Shown: positions 1 to 6,759 of the stretch, piece after piece | Numbering within the stretch: the stretch's first letter is position 1 | Layout of the letters: the number at the start of each line of letters is the position of its first letter | DNA from: Phycisphaerae bacterium | GTDB lineage: Bacteria > Chloroflexota > Anaerolineae > 4572-78 > J111 | Reading direction: 5' to 3' | Assembly: GCA_028285035.1 (NCBI GenBank) | Contig: JANQQF010000169.1 | Span: forward strand, 1-30,092 | DNA: 30,092 nucleotides | Notes under the pieces: generated by a model | What the model was told of the DNA's origin: nothing | Database searches by the model: none | Seen by the model: the letters and a program-made list of their open reading frames with translations, nothing else | Translations under genes and position numbers: made by a program

Positions 1-99
1 GATTATTCCGATGTTATCATTCCGTTTATGGGTGAGTATCCTAACCTCATTGAGCCTCTAACCAATGATGAGCCATTTGATTGGGAGTTGCCCGTATGA
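1..99 (+). CDS. C-terminal end of an unidentified protein (partial)
   Basis: The frame starting at base 1 is open to a TGA at 97-99. It gives 32 residues rich in acidic and hydrophobic positions, ending DEPFDWELPV. The gene begins outside the window. Its stop overlaps the ATG of the next gene (ATGA at 96-99), which is typical of translationally coupled genes and supports this frame being real. The fragment is too short to assign a family. Confidence 0.6.
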   Translation, partial: DYSDVIIPFMGEYPNLIEPLTNDEPFDWELPV

Positions 100-440
100 G
101 TAACGAAATGAACTTTAGTGAAGCTCCAGCCTCAATAAATTTGCGATTTAACTACAAAGGCTACAACGGCGTAATGCTCACCCTACGCGGCCCGAGCGGC
201 CTCGACGTCCTACAAAAGCTCGACGCCGCCCTCGCCAAACTCGACGCCATCGGCGCGACGCCCCACACGGGCACCCCGCCCCGCTCGACGCATGGCAGCA
301 ACGAGAATGGCTCCGTACCGCAATGCCCACAACACGGGCCGATGAAACCGAGCAAACACGGTGGCTACTATTGCCCCAAAAAGATTGCCGAGGATGGCGG
401 GAATGGTAAGCCGATCTACTGCAAGGCAAAAGCGGAATAA
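96..440 (+). CDS. Small protein with C-terminal zinc-ribbon-like segment
   Basis: The start is placed at ATG 96 because it overlaps the stop of the preceding gene; a TTG at 81 would also be in frame. The product has about 114 residues. The N-terminal half reads like a small beta-rich domain (LRFNYKGYNGVMLTLRG) followed by an Ala/Leu-rich helix. A low-complexity linker leads to a Cys/His cluster (CPQHGPMKPSKHGGYYCP and a final C) that could bind zinc. The motif CPxHGPM also occurs in the unrelated small protein at 12981-13283. It may be a DNA- or RNA-binding accessory protein of the element, but that is inference; I do not recognise the family by name. Confidence 0.7.
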   Translation: MSNEMNFSEAPASINLRFNYKGYNGVMLTLRGPSGLDVLQKLDAALAKLDAIGATPHTGTPPRSTHGSNENGSVPQCPQHGPMKPSKHGGYYCPKKIAEDGGNGKPIYCKAKAE

Positions 441-444
441 AAAA

Positions 445-466
445 GGGGAGACGCCTTTGTCTCCCC
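445..466 (-). terminator. Intrinsic terminator for minus-strand transcription
   Basis: An 8-bp stem GGGGAGAC/GTCTCCCC encloses a 6-nt loop. On the minus strand it is followed by six T residues and then ATT; on the plus strand it has no T tract. It therefore ends minus-strand transcripts, yet the gene beside it reads plus. The nearest minus-strand gene is the E2-like gene ending at 1639, now separated from it by the TnpB element. Confidence 0.7.
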
Positions 467-479
467 AACCAATCGGACT

Positions 480-1655
480 AAAAATCAGGCAGTGATAGAT
501 AGCTCCGAATTGATAACAATGAAAATAACTGCAAAAATCAAGCTCCAACCAAATAGCGACCAACATGCGGCCCTATTGACTACTCTCGAAACCGCCAACG
601 CCGCTTGCAACTACATTAGCCAAGTCGCTTGGGACAATCGGACATTCCGACAGTTTGACCTACACCATTTTGTCTATTACGATGCCCGTGAACGCTTCGG
701 CCTATCCGCAGATATGACCATTCGCTGTATTGCCAAGGTCGCTCACGCTTATAAAGCTGATCAGAAAACCAAGCGTACATTCAAAGCAACAGGTGGCTTT
801 CCTTACAACCCTCGCACGTTACGCTATGTAATTGAGGGCGGCTTTGTAACCATCTGGTCGATAGTGGGTCGCCTCAAAATCTCCTTTGTCGCTGGTAATC
901 GTCAACTTGAACAACTCAAAACCCAAAAAGGTGAAAGTGAATTACTCTTTACCAACGGTCAGTTTTACCTTGCCGCCACTTGTGACACTGACGAACCCGA
1001 TCCCATCGAACCCACAGACGTTTTAGGTGTCGATCTCGGTATCAAAAACATTGCGACAACCTCAGACGGGCAGAAGTTTGCCGGAAATCACCTTAACAAC
1101 ATTCGCCGCCGTAGACGTAGGCAACGAAAAAACATTCAACCCGTGGGTACGAAATCGTCTAAGCGCAAACTCAAACGCTTGTCGGGTAAAGAACGTCGTT
1201 TTGCTACCCACATTAACCACTGTATCAGTAAGCAAATCGTAAACACTGCGAAAGACACGAATAGCGCGATTGCTCTTGAAGACCTCAAAGGTATTCGCAA
1301 TAGGATACGGCTTCGCCGCAGTCAGCGCGACGATTTGCACAGTTGGGCCTTCTTTCAGTTGGGCGAGTTTATCAAGTACAAAGCCAAGCTTGCGGGTGTT
1401 CCCGTGGTTTTTGTTAACCCTCGATACACTTCTCAGGCTTGCCATAAGTGCGGCTCGATTGATAAAGGTAATCGCAAAACGCAAGATAAATTCCTATGCC
1501 TTTCGTGTGGACACGCTGACCACGCGGACATTAACGCGGCCCTGAACATTTCTGTTCTTGGTCGGGCAGTTGTAAACCTGCCAATAGACTCGAGCTGGTC
1601 AGAAGCTACTCTATTAGCCCTTACCGCATAGTTCAGGGTCAAAGCCCTCTAGGGT
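480..1655 (+). mobile_element. IS200/IS605-family TnpB-only element (IS1341-like), approximate ends
   Basis: This element consists of a single tnpB with short flanks and no TnpA transposase. The left flank (about 480-518) contains a sequence that recurs at 28.29 kb as one arm of a long hairpin, consistent with a transposon end. The right flank just after the tnpB stop has small stem-loops (AGGG-TCAAAG-CCCT and CCCTCTAGGG) where an omega-RNA scaffold would be encoded in this family. Exact ends cannot be fixed without an empty-site comparison. The right end appears to reach into the last codons of the converging E2-like gene. Confidence 0.5.
519..1631 (+). CDS. tnpB: TnpB RNA-guided nuclease (IS605 OrfB family)
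   Basis: The product has 370 residues from ATG 519 (MKITAKIKLQ, the usual TnpB beginning); GTG 492 upstream is in frame but adds non-family residues. TnpB is a transposon-encoded endonuclease guided by an RNA from the element's right end. The split RuvC domain is complete: D172 in GVDLGIKN, E254 in IALEDLKG, and D337 in DHADINAALN. A four-cysteine zinc ribbon is intact (C308, C311, C327, C330), and an arginine-rich stretch lies near 205-215. Length matches compact TnpBs, so the protein looks active rather than decayed. There is no tnpA nearby, so mobility would depend on a transposase elsewhere. It converges on the E2-like gene, with only 7 bases between the two stops. Confidence 0.95.
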   Translation: MKITAKIKLQPNSDQHAALLTTLETANAACNYISQVAWDNRTFRQFDLHHFVYYDARERFGLSADMTIRCIAKVAHAYKADQKTKRTFKATGGFPYNPRTLRYVIEGGFVTIWSIVGRLKISFVAGNRQLEQLKTQKGESELLFTNGQFYLAATCDTDEPDPIEPTDVLGVDLGIKNIATTSDGQKFAGNHLNNIRRRRRRQRKNIQPVGTKSSKRKLKRLSGKERRFATHINHCISKQIVNTAKDTNSAIALEDLKGIRNRIRLRRSQRDDLHSWAFFQLGEFIKYKAKLAGVPVVFVNPRYTSQACHKCGSIDKGNRKTQDKFLCLSCGHADHADINAALNISVLGRAVVNLPIDSSWSEATLLALTA

Positions 1656-2289
1656 TGTTTACCGCCTCCTGAAATTGTCCATAATAAATTAAATCCTTAA
1701 CCGGGTATTTCTTTGCTTTAGCCTGGTGCAGCTCGCGCCACATGGCCAAGACTGAGCCGCCGTGCTTCCGACTTTTGCCATTACTTAGGTGGTCATTGAA
1801 GCCACTTTCAAAAAACACCTCAACCGCCTGCCAGATCGTACTCAGTCCAGCCACCGGAAAGGCGGCGGAGCCAGCACAAACGCCGTGTTGTCCAGACACG
1901 TTAGGACACGGCGCGTGATAGATCGACGTGTGGCGATCTGGCCAGTCATTACCCTTGAGGGCATAGGCCCCATAGTTGCGCCCCCAGCCAAAAAACACGA
2001 GCGGAGGCAAGGGCACCTTCAGGGTCTCGGCCTCACTCGTCACACTCACTGACCACACCTGCGCTGGCACCAGCACGCCAACATACTCCTGACCATCACG
2101 CCGACCGACCCACAAACACCCCTGGGGTAGCGGCCCGGCGGTCACATTGATACCGGACAGCGCCGCTGTTACCGCTTGCGGGTCCACACAGTACGGCTCC
2201 TCGCCGTGTTTATGTAGCAGGACTGCATCGCTGTAGAGATGAAGGCTGCCCTGGTAGCGGCTATAATCCATTGATGTGTAGTTACTCAT
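1639..2289 (-). CDS. E2-like protein, PRTRC system protein B type (Prok-E2 family D)
   Basis: The product has about 216 residues, starting at ATG 2289 behind GCGAGG; this start overlaps the upstream stop by 8 nt, implying coupling. The C-terminal half matches what I know of PRTRC protein B. It has PPLVFFGWGRNYGAYAL, then an IYHAPCPNV segment, then GVCAGSAAFP carrying the candidate catalytic cysteine. After that come VEVFFESGFNDH and a helical end with a WRELHQ segment. In this family the protein is proposed to act as the E2 partner of a plasmid ubiquitin-like pathway with a ThiF E1. Here the ubiquitin-like gene is two genes upstream and no E1 is visible. The last residues (NNPRGL) lie where a TnpB element abuts, so the native C-terminus may be altered. 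Assignment is from motif memory, without a search. Confidence 0.75.
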   Translation of the reverse strand: MSNYTSMDYSRYQGSLHLYSDAVLLHKHGEEPYCVDPQAVTAALSGINVTAGPLPQGCLWVGRRDGQEYVGVLVPAQVWSVSVTSEAETLKVPLPPLVFFGWGRNYGAYALKGNDWPDRHTSIYHAPCPNVSGQHGVCAGSAAFPVAGLSTIWQAVEVFFESGFNDHLSNGKSRKHGGSVLAMWRELHQAKAKKYPVKDLIYYGQFQEAVNNPRGL

Positions 2290-3184
2290 TATCACCTCGC
2301 AGGGTCGCTGTCACGACCTCGTAAACTCTTTGTAATTTGGCCTGGTCCTGATTGGCCCACAACAGGAGCGGCTCAATCTGTTGCTTGATCTCCATCGCCT
2401 CGGCCCACATCTGCTTGATCAAACCCAGGTCTTGATCCCAGAGCCAACGGTCAGGCCAAATTTCATCGTTCATATCCCAGTACTCATCCAAAACGATATT
2501 CCCCGTCTCGCCGCAAGCCCATTGGGCCGCTAGGGGGATGGCATTTAAGGGCGGTTCAAGTTGATCAAGCACCCCTAGCTGTACAACTAAGTCACACGTC
2601 CGCCCCGTATGGGCTTGATAGATTGGCCCTTCCCGCCACTGCTGTATTTGTCTCTCGAGTAGATTATGGTTAATCTTGGGTAGCCATCGGTCGTGATCGT
2701 ACTTATATAAACCAACCCCACCAACTAATCCCTCTAGTAACGCCAAGACAGGATACTGGTTAATATCCGCCCCCTCCCAACCAATTTCGCCAGGTCCAAA
2801 CCCTAATAAATTGATCGGGATACCATCAAGAAATCCAGCAAAATACCACAATGACATTGGCTCGCCGTCTTCTTCCCAATCTTCCTCATGCTGGGCCGCC
2901 ACCCACAGGTCTTCCAATAACCAATCACAAACATCAAACCAGCCAGCCGCCTTCACCAATGCCAAAAAGTGACCAAATGCATCAACCCAGTAGAGGCCTT
3001 GTGAAATAGCCTCCACATCGGCCAACGACGCTGGAAAATGGGTCTCGACTAAATACAGTACCCGCTCTAGCCGCAAATACTGGGGGGTTCGCAGTGATCG
3101 CCCCGTCACTCGGGCCAAGGTTCGACCTGGCCTTAAAACCCGATGGGGGGCTTGGGGCCAGGTACGGGTGTCAATTGCAAACAT
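2282..3184 (-). CDS. Uncharacterised PRTRC-operon protein (possibly protein F-like)
   Basis: The product has 300 residues. The start at ATG 3184 is supported by GAGAGG eight bases upstream; it overlaps the 3' end of the ubiquitin-like gene by about 50 nt. It is rich in Trp, Asp and Glu, mostly helical in appearance, with an N-terminal basic segment (PHRVLRPGRTLARVTGRSLR) and an acidic middle (EEDWEEDGEP). No catalytic motif or membrane segment is evident. Position between a ubiquitin-like and an E2-like gene matches the place of protein F in PRTRC cassettes, so I suggest that identity only from context. The function is unknown. Confidence 0.7.
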   Translation of the reverse strand: MFAIDTRTWPQAPHRVLRPGRTLARVTGRSLRTPQYLRLERVLYLVETHFPASLADVEAISQGLYWVDAFGHFLALVKAAGWFDVCDWLLEDLWVAAQHEEDWEEDGEPMSLWYFAGFLDGIPINLLGFGPGEIGWEGADINQYPVLALLEGLVGGVGLYKYDHDRWLPKINHNLLERQIQQWREGPIYQAHTGRTCDLVVQLGVLDQLEPPLNAIPLAAQWACGETGNIVLDEYWDMNDEIWPDRWLWDQDLGLIKQMWAEAMEIKQQIEPLLLWANQDQAKLQRVYEVVTATLRGDNE

Positions 3185-3606
3185 TTAGATATCCTCTCGT
3201 GCCATACACGACTCTCATACGCTTCGGTCCGAATGACCTCGGCGATACCAACTACATCAGCCCTATCACCATCCTCGGCCCGTATCAACATCTCAACTGC
3301 CGGATCATCTTTTTCAGGCAGACCAAGCAACGCCTCAGTCATCTGCTCAACTTGCCGGGCAAAACTGGCCTTCTCCGCCTCAAACTCGGCCCGAAAGTCA
3401 TCATTCCCCTTGGTGCCCGTTTTCTTGGCGAATTCAATGGTCTGCTGGCCTTTGGTTTTTTTGCCAATGGTGTAGGTCGCAACCTGTAAGGTTTTATCAA
3501 ACTGGCCGAAATGGGCCTGGATCTGCTCAATCCGCCTGACAGTAACCTCTTCCAATTCTTCCTGGTGGATCTCTTTCCCTGCGTGCTTGTAAATAACCTT
3601 GATCAT
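3133..3606 (-). CDS. Prokaryotic ubiquitin-like protein (PRTRC protein C-like) with C-terminal extension
   Basis: The product has 157 residues. The ATG at 3606 overlaps the ParB stop (ATGA). Residues 1-67 fit the PRTRC protein C pattern: a KVIYKHAG beta-hairpin start, a helix around EEVTVRRIEQIQAHFG, then TIEFAKKTGTKG. Family members normally end at or near the GTKG motif, which would be the conjugated end. Here 90 further residues follow: a charged helix (FRAEFEAEKASFARQVEQM), an acidic region, and a proline-rich tail ending PPIGF. If the protein is conjugated, the extension would have to be removed first; alternatively the domain works as a fixed fusion. The gene lies between ParB and the E2-like operon members. 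Family assignment is by remembered motif, not by search. Confidence 0.65.
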   Translation of the reverse strand: MIKVIYKHAGKEIHQEELEEVTVRRIEQIQAHFGQFDKTLQVATYTIGKKTKGQQTIEFAKKTGTKGNDDFRAEFEAEKASFARQVEQMTEALLGLPEKDDPAVEMLIRAEDGDRADVVGIAEVIRTEAYESRVWHERISKCLQLTPVPGPKPPIGF

Positions 3607-4706
3607 TTCGCCTCCTTTAATTTCTCGTACTGATCCGCCGGGATGTGCGTCTCAAGCATTGAGAGCAACCCCGACACCATATAATTGAATGAACGGGTAT
3701 CATTCACCGGCCCGATCTCGCCATCGCTGTCCAGCGTCAACAGACACTGTCCACTCGGCCCAATCGTCACCGCCAGCCGCCAGGTTGTCCCCAGTTTATC
3801 CACAGGAGACGCAGCCGGTGGCGGTGGGGGAGGGGGTGGGGGCGTCGTTGACTTGGGTTTGGGTTGGGGCGTGGCCTCGCGCTCAATATCGGCCCGAAAG
3901 GGTGGCGCATCACCATATGAGGCTGCGGCCTCGTCTTCTTGTCCCTCAACGGGTAACCACTCCGTATCCGTCGGGTGCGGCGGAGGTGAGGCTGGAGCCG
4001 GGCTGGTGGGTGGCTCCTCTTCGGTATCTTCCTTGAGCCACATCGGCAACGGCTGCGCCTGTGCTGGCTCAGGCTTCGAGCGCTTGATCGAGCGTGGCCG
4101 TTCAATGCCGTCGGTCCCGATCAGGGTCTCACGTATCGGAATTTCCGAGGCTGCCTCCAGCGCCTCACGCACGCTACGAACGGTTTTGTCTGTGGTGTGG
4201 CAATCCTTGGCCAACCACACGTCAGACCGCTCGGGGTATCGCTTAAGCTGCCGCTCAATCACCTGCCGCTTTTCCCGCCGGCTGAGTTGGATACCGTGCT
4301 TGAGGTTATCCAGATCGGCATACTCCTCAGCCGCGGCGCGATCACCTGCTTTGACAATAAACCAGCCGGTTTCAGCCCCAGCCAGCTTGTGCGCGGCCAG
4401 CCGGTGGAAGCCACCGACCAGGGTGTACTGCTCGCCGATTTGAAAGACTGTCATCGGCGGCAGCTCGCTAAGATGCTGGCTGTACTCCATCACCGCGTCC
4501 TGCTCCAGCGCCCCCTCGCGAGGGTTGAGGCTGTTGTCGACGTGAATTTGGTCTATGGGCAGCTCGACGGAAACCGTCGAGCTGCGGAGGCTCTCAAAGC
4601 GGCCCTCTAAAATCGCCGACCGAGAGGTGCCCCGCTCGTCTGCTTCTTTTTGGGCATCCTCCAACATATCCAAGGGAATGGGCACCGCTACGCGTTGTTT
4701 CTTCAT
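3603..4706 (-). CDS. ParB-family partition protein with N-terminal ribbon-helix-helix
   Basis: The product has 367 residues, with GGAG nine bases before ATG 4706. Residues 1-40 look like a ribbon-helix-helix DNA-binding domain (RVAVPIPLDMLEDAQKEA, TSRSAILEGR). Residues about 45-125 form a ParB/Srx N-terminal domain with LNPREG (60-65) and the nucleotide-binding signature GGFHRLAAHKLAG (98-110). A helical HTH-like segment follows (SRREKRQVIERQLKRYPERSD, KDCHTTDKTVRSVREAL). After a long Pro/Glu-rich linker including about nine consecutive prolines comes a compact C-terminal domain (TWRLAVTIGPSGQCLLTL). It probably segregates the element and may bind the repeats at 4.82-4.96 kb just upstream. 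It is the first gene of the PRTRC-like operon. A perfect 9-bp DnaA box falls at 3796-3804 inside it, possibly by chance. Confidence 0.85.
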   Translation of the reverse strand: MKKQRVAVPIPLDMLEDAQKEADERGTSRSAILEGRFESLRSSTVSVELPIDQIHVDNSLNPREGALEQDAVMEYSQHLSELPPMTVFQIGEQYTLVGGFHRLAAHKLAGAETGWFIVKAGDRAAAEEYADLDNLKHGIQLSRREKRQVIERQLKRYPERSDVWLAKDCHTTDKTVRSVREALEAASEIPIRETLIGTDGIERPRSIKRSKPEPAQAQPLPMWLKEDTEEEPPTSPAPASPPPHPTDTEWLPVEGQEDEAAASYGDAPPFRADIEREATPQPKPKSTTPPPPPPPPPAASPVDKLGTTWRLAVTIGPSGQCLLTLDSDGEIGPVNDTRSFNYMVSGLLSMLETHIPADQYEKLKEAK

Positions 4707-4822
4707 AAATTCATACTCCTCATTAATAATTAATACTAATTCTTTCTTACTTCTTTACCCGCTCCACAGGCCATATCTGGGCCAAGCGACGGGTGGGCTT
4801 GGGACGAAGGTGAGCGGCAAAC

Positions 4823-4864
4823 GTAACAAAATGATTCACTGACGTGACAAAATGTTACAAAATT
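4823..4864 (+). repeat. Three iteron-like repeats GTNACAAAATK
   Basis: GTAACAAAATG (4823-4833), GTGACAAAATG (4844-4854) and GTTACAAAATT (4854-4864) are phased at 21 and 10 bp, close to two turns and one turn of helix. The first two are both preceded by AC. They lie in the gap between the initiator-like and ParB genes, beside AT-rich DNA (4861-4880). This is a plausible binding array for the initiator or the ParB/RHH protein. Confidence 0.6.
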
Positions 4865-5982
4865 TATTTAAAAAAATTTTCGCTGTCTTTATCTTGGGAC
4901 ATATATGTCCCAAGATTGATCGGTTGGCCTGGGATCTTGGGACATATATGTCCCAAGAACGCTTCGTTAGGCCGAAATTCCTGGGTTAACTGGCGATGCT
5001 CTGACCAGCCCGGCAAAAACGAAACCAAGCTCTCCACATCGATCTGTTCCCACTCCTCGCGACTGATATCCAAGCTCTCGATAAGCGAGGGTCGCCCTTC
5101 GCTACGACGAGCGGGGCGCAACCAATACTCGTGTTGCTCCTGCAGGTGTGGACTCAGTTGGGCCACTTGGGTGGGGGTTAAAATGGGCAGATACCGCCAC
5201 GTCTGGATATCCAGCCGATTGGCCCATTTGGGGCCGGGTGTGATCTCTACCGCAATCAGATGCTCTTGATAGAGCACCTCTAAGGCCCCCACCTGCCAAT
5301 GAAGACACTTGACCCGACCTGTGGATGTCTGTTCAATCTTCACCGGCCCATACTTCTCACAACACACCGTCGGCGGCGCATCGGACGAGGCCGAGGCCGT
5401 GACCCAGCACTCCACCGGCCCCCCCTTGACGGCGCGGGCGTGACTGCGCCCAATATCCCGGGCCAAAGGCCGATAGTTGTATCGCAGCGGCGGGGACCAG
5501 CGATATTCAGGCTGGTCGATGTCCCGCTCATCATTGGGGATGCGGTGGTCGCTGTCGAGCCGTTTCCACAGGTTGAAGGCTAGACCCAAGTAGGGTGCCC
5601 AGAATGTGGTGGTGTAGTGGCTGATCCGGCTAAAGCCGCCGAGCCGGGCCGGGGTGTAGTCTCGCCCAGCCAAAGGCACGATTTGGGGTCGATCCCCTGG
5701 GGTAAGTGTCTCACGTTGGGTGAGTGTCTCACGTTGCGTGAGTGGCTCGGGCGGTTGCACCACGAATTCGACGGTTAGCGGCTGGCCGTAGGCGTGGGTG
5801 ACGGCGCGGGTGACGTGGCGTAGGAGATGACCTTTTGCGGCTTCCACGGCCAGATCATTGCTCAAGCCGATCTGTAGGGTAGTGTCTTTGATGACCGGCT
5901 TCGTTGAGCGCAACCCCCACTGTTGGATCGCAGGTTCAAATTGTGGGCCTAGATAACTCAAGGCGATTGACCATTTATCCAC
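4864..5982 (-). CDS. DnaA N-terminal-domain-like replication initiator candidate
   Basis: The product has 372 residues from GTG 5982. The first ~75 residues resemble the DnaA domain I fold: W4..ALSYLGPQFEPAIQQW, LQIGLSNDLAVEAAKGHLLRHVTRAVTHAYG, then LTVEFVV. No AAA+ or DnaA box-binding domain follows, so it is not DnaA; plasmid and phage initiators or adaptors carry such N-domains. A short duplication (LTQRET twice, near residues 81-93) and a basic mid-region follow. The last 30 codons overlie two long palindromes. Upstream, a mini-frame with a better ribosome site (GAGGAG before GTG GTG at about 6021-6024) ends in a TAA overlapping this start. Either a 13-residue leader peptide couples translation, or a frameshift hides a longer N-terminus. 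The role in replication is inferred from the domain and from the repeats and ParB next door. Confidence 0.6.
   Translation of the reverse strand: MDKWSIALSYLGPQFEPAIQQWGLRSTKPVIKDTTLQIGLSNDLAVEAAKGHLLRHVTRAVTHAYGQPLTVEFVVQPPEPLTQRETLTQRETLTPGDRPQIVPLAGRDYTPARLGGFSRISHYTTTFWAPYLGLAFNLWKRLDSDHRIPNDERDIDQPEYRWSPPLRYNYRPLARDIGRSHARAVKGGPVECWVTASASSDAPPTVCCEKYGPVKIEQTSTGRVKCLHWQVGALEVLYQEHLIAVEITPGPKWANRLDIQTWRYLPILTPTQVAQLSPHLQEQHEYWLRPARRSEGRPSLIESLDISREEWEQIDVESLVSFLPGWSEHRQLTQEFRPNEAFLGHICPKIPGQPINLGTYMSQDKDSENFFK
4891..4958. repeat. Pair of long perfect palindromes inside the initiator-like gene
   Basis: Two copies are centred 43 bp apart: a 26-bp perfect palindrome at 4891-4916 and a 24-bp one at 4935-4958. 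Both are built on TCTTGGGACATA and its complement. They sit in the last codons of the 372-residue gene and are read in two different frames (LGHICPK and LGTYMSQ), so protein sequence does not explain their identity. This points to selection for a DNA site: origin iterons, a partition site or an operator. Confidence 0.85.
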
Positions 5983-6057
5983 GTGAGTTTGTCCTTGATT
6001 GGTTATTTGTCACCACGATCTCCTCAAAAATGTAAAGTTTGTAAATTTTTTTATCCA
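5975..6057. other. Possible origin: degenerate DnaA boxes beside AT-rich DNA
   Basis: TTATCCACG at 5975-5983 matches the DnaA box at 8 of 9 positions and contains the initiator start codon. TTATCCAAG at about 6049-6057 matches 7 of 9. Between them is an AT-rich run (about 6028-6050). The placement directly upstream of a DnaA-N-like gene is suggestive only. Confidence 0.35.
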
Positions 6058-6103
6058 AGCTCTTGTACCCTACCAAAGGGCAAGAAACTCGCTATGCGAA
6101 AGA

Positions 6104-6343
6104 CTATAGGGTTTGATTGTAATTTCCGGCGCGTGCATCACGGGCCTTTTGATCGATGATCAGGGTGGAGGTGGCCACCTGGGCCAGGGATTGGCCCAGA
6201 ATGGGGTTGTCCGATCCCTCCGTCTCTTCAATCAGGGTTCTGATATGGGGGGCCATTCGTCGGCACTCCTCAATGATGTCATCCAAACCCCAACCAACTT
6301 TGTTGGATATTCGGGTTCGGGATTGAGTGTTTGACTTGCTCAA
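6104..6343 (-). CDS. Hypothetical small helical protein
   Basis: The product has about 80 residues from TTG 6343, chosen because GGGGGT lies just upstream; a TTG at 6367 is also in frame but adds an unconvincing hydrophobic start. It begins SKSNTQSRTRISNKVGWGLDDII and contains a helix ECRRMAPHIRTLIEETEG and another around LAQVATSTLIIDQKARDA. No cysteine or histidine cluster or membrane segment is visible, and I do not recognise the family. It lies upstream of, and co-directional with, the initiator-like gene, with 121 bp between them. Confidence 0.5.
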   Translation of the reverse strand: MSKSNTQSRTRISNKVGWGLDDIIEECRRMAPHIRTLIEETEGSDNPILGQSLAQVATSTLIIDQKARDARAGNYNQTL

Positions 6344-6659
6344 AAATACCCCCAAAAATAGTCTCAAAATTCAGGATCGCTCTAAATCCGTGCTATCCTG
6401 CCCTTAACAATGTTAAATAAAACCCTTTTTTTATAGGGTAGGCCCCGTCCCTCAACAGTGACCTACCCTTACTTAGAGAGGCCCACCTCTCTGCCGTGGG
6501 TGTTGGCCAGGGTGCGTGGTGCCTGAGCCGTCCGCACGTACAGAGGAGTAGGGCACGTTTAATCTAGGTTGCTCCTTGTGCCCCCTGGCCGTGCGACCAG
6601 GGGGACTTACAAAGGAGGAGGAGAAGAAGCACGGCTGGTAGACCAGACCAACCGGCCCA
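6344..6659. other. Non-coding region with several hairpins
   Basis: No convincing gene is present. A 13-bp inverted repeat TTAACA-A-TGTTAA (6404-6416) could be an operator. Hairpins include GGGTAGG/CCTACCC (about 6436-6470), AGAGAGG/CCTCTCT (about 6475-6492) and CCCCCTGG/CCAGGGGG (about 6580-6603). A purine-rich run (AAAGGAGGAGGAGAAGAAG) follows at about 6611. On the minus strand this lies downstream of the tRNA-like gene. It may be a structured RNA or decayed tRNA-cluster DNA; I cannot assign it. Confidence 0.4.
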
Positions 6660-6752
6660 GGTGACTGTCGGGAGTCGAACCCGAATCTACGCCCGACCAC
6701 TTACGCTCTCAATTCGTGTGGCGGGGTGCTCTGCCTGTTGAGCTACAGTCAC
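6660..6752 (-). tRNA. tRNA-like gene with abnormal anticodon arm
   Basis: Acceptor arms GTGACTG/CAGTCAC pair perfectly. A normal D arm (GCTC AACAGGCA GAGC) and a normal T arm (TCGGG TTCGACT CCCGA) are present. Between them are about 42 nt instead of the usual 22. They contain CCCG and CCAC pairing with GTGG and CGGG around a 17-nt loop rather than a standard 5-bp stem and 7-nt loop, so no anticodon can be read. No CCA is encoded. It could be a tRNA with an insertion in the anticodon arm, a decayed phage tRNA, or a tRNA mimic. Confidence 0.55.
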
Positions 6753-6759
6753 AAATAAT

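Noticed and set aside
3796..3804. Perfect DnaA box TTATCCACA inside parB
   Set aside because: A single 9-bp match in 30 kb on either strand is not unlikely; no cluster around it.
3685..4443. 252-codon plus-strand frame rich in Gly and Ser
   Set aside because: It is antisense to the ParB gene; the Gly run mirrors the poly-proline linker, and it has no ribosome site or domain.
6473..6700. 75-codon minus-strand frame
   Set aside because: It runs through the tRNA-like gene and hairpins, has odd composition and no start signal.
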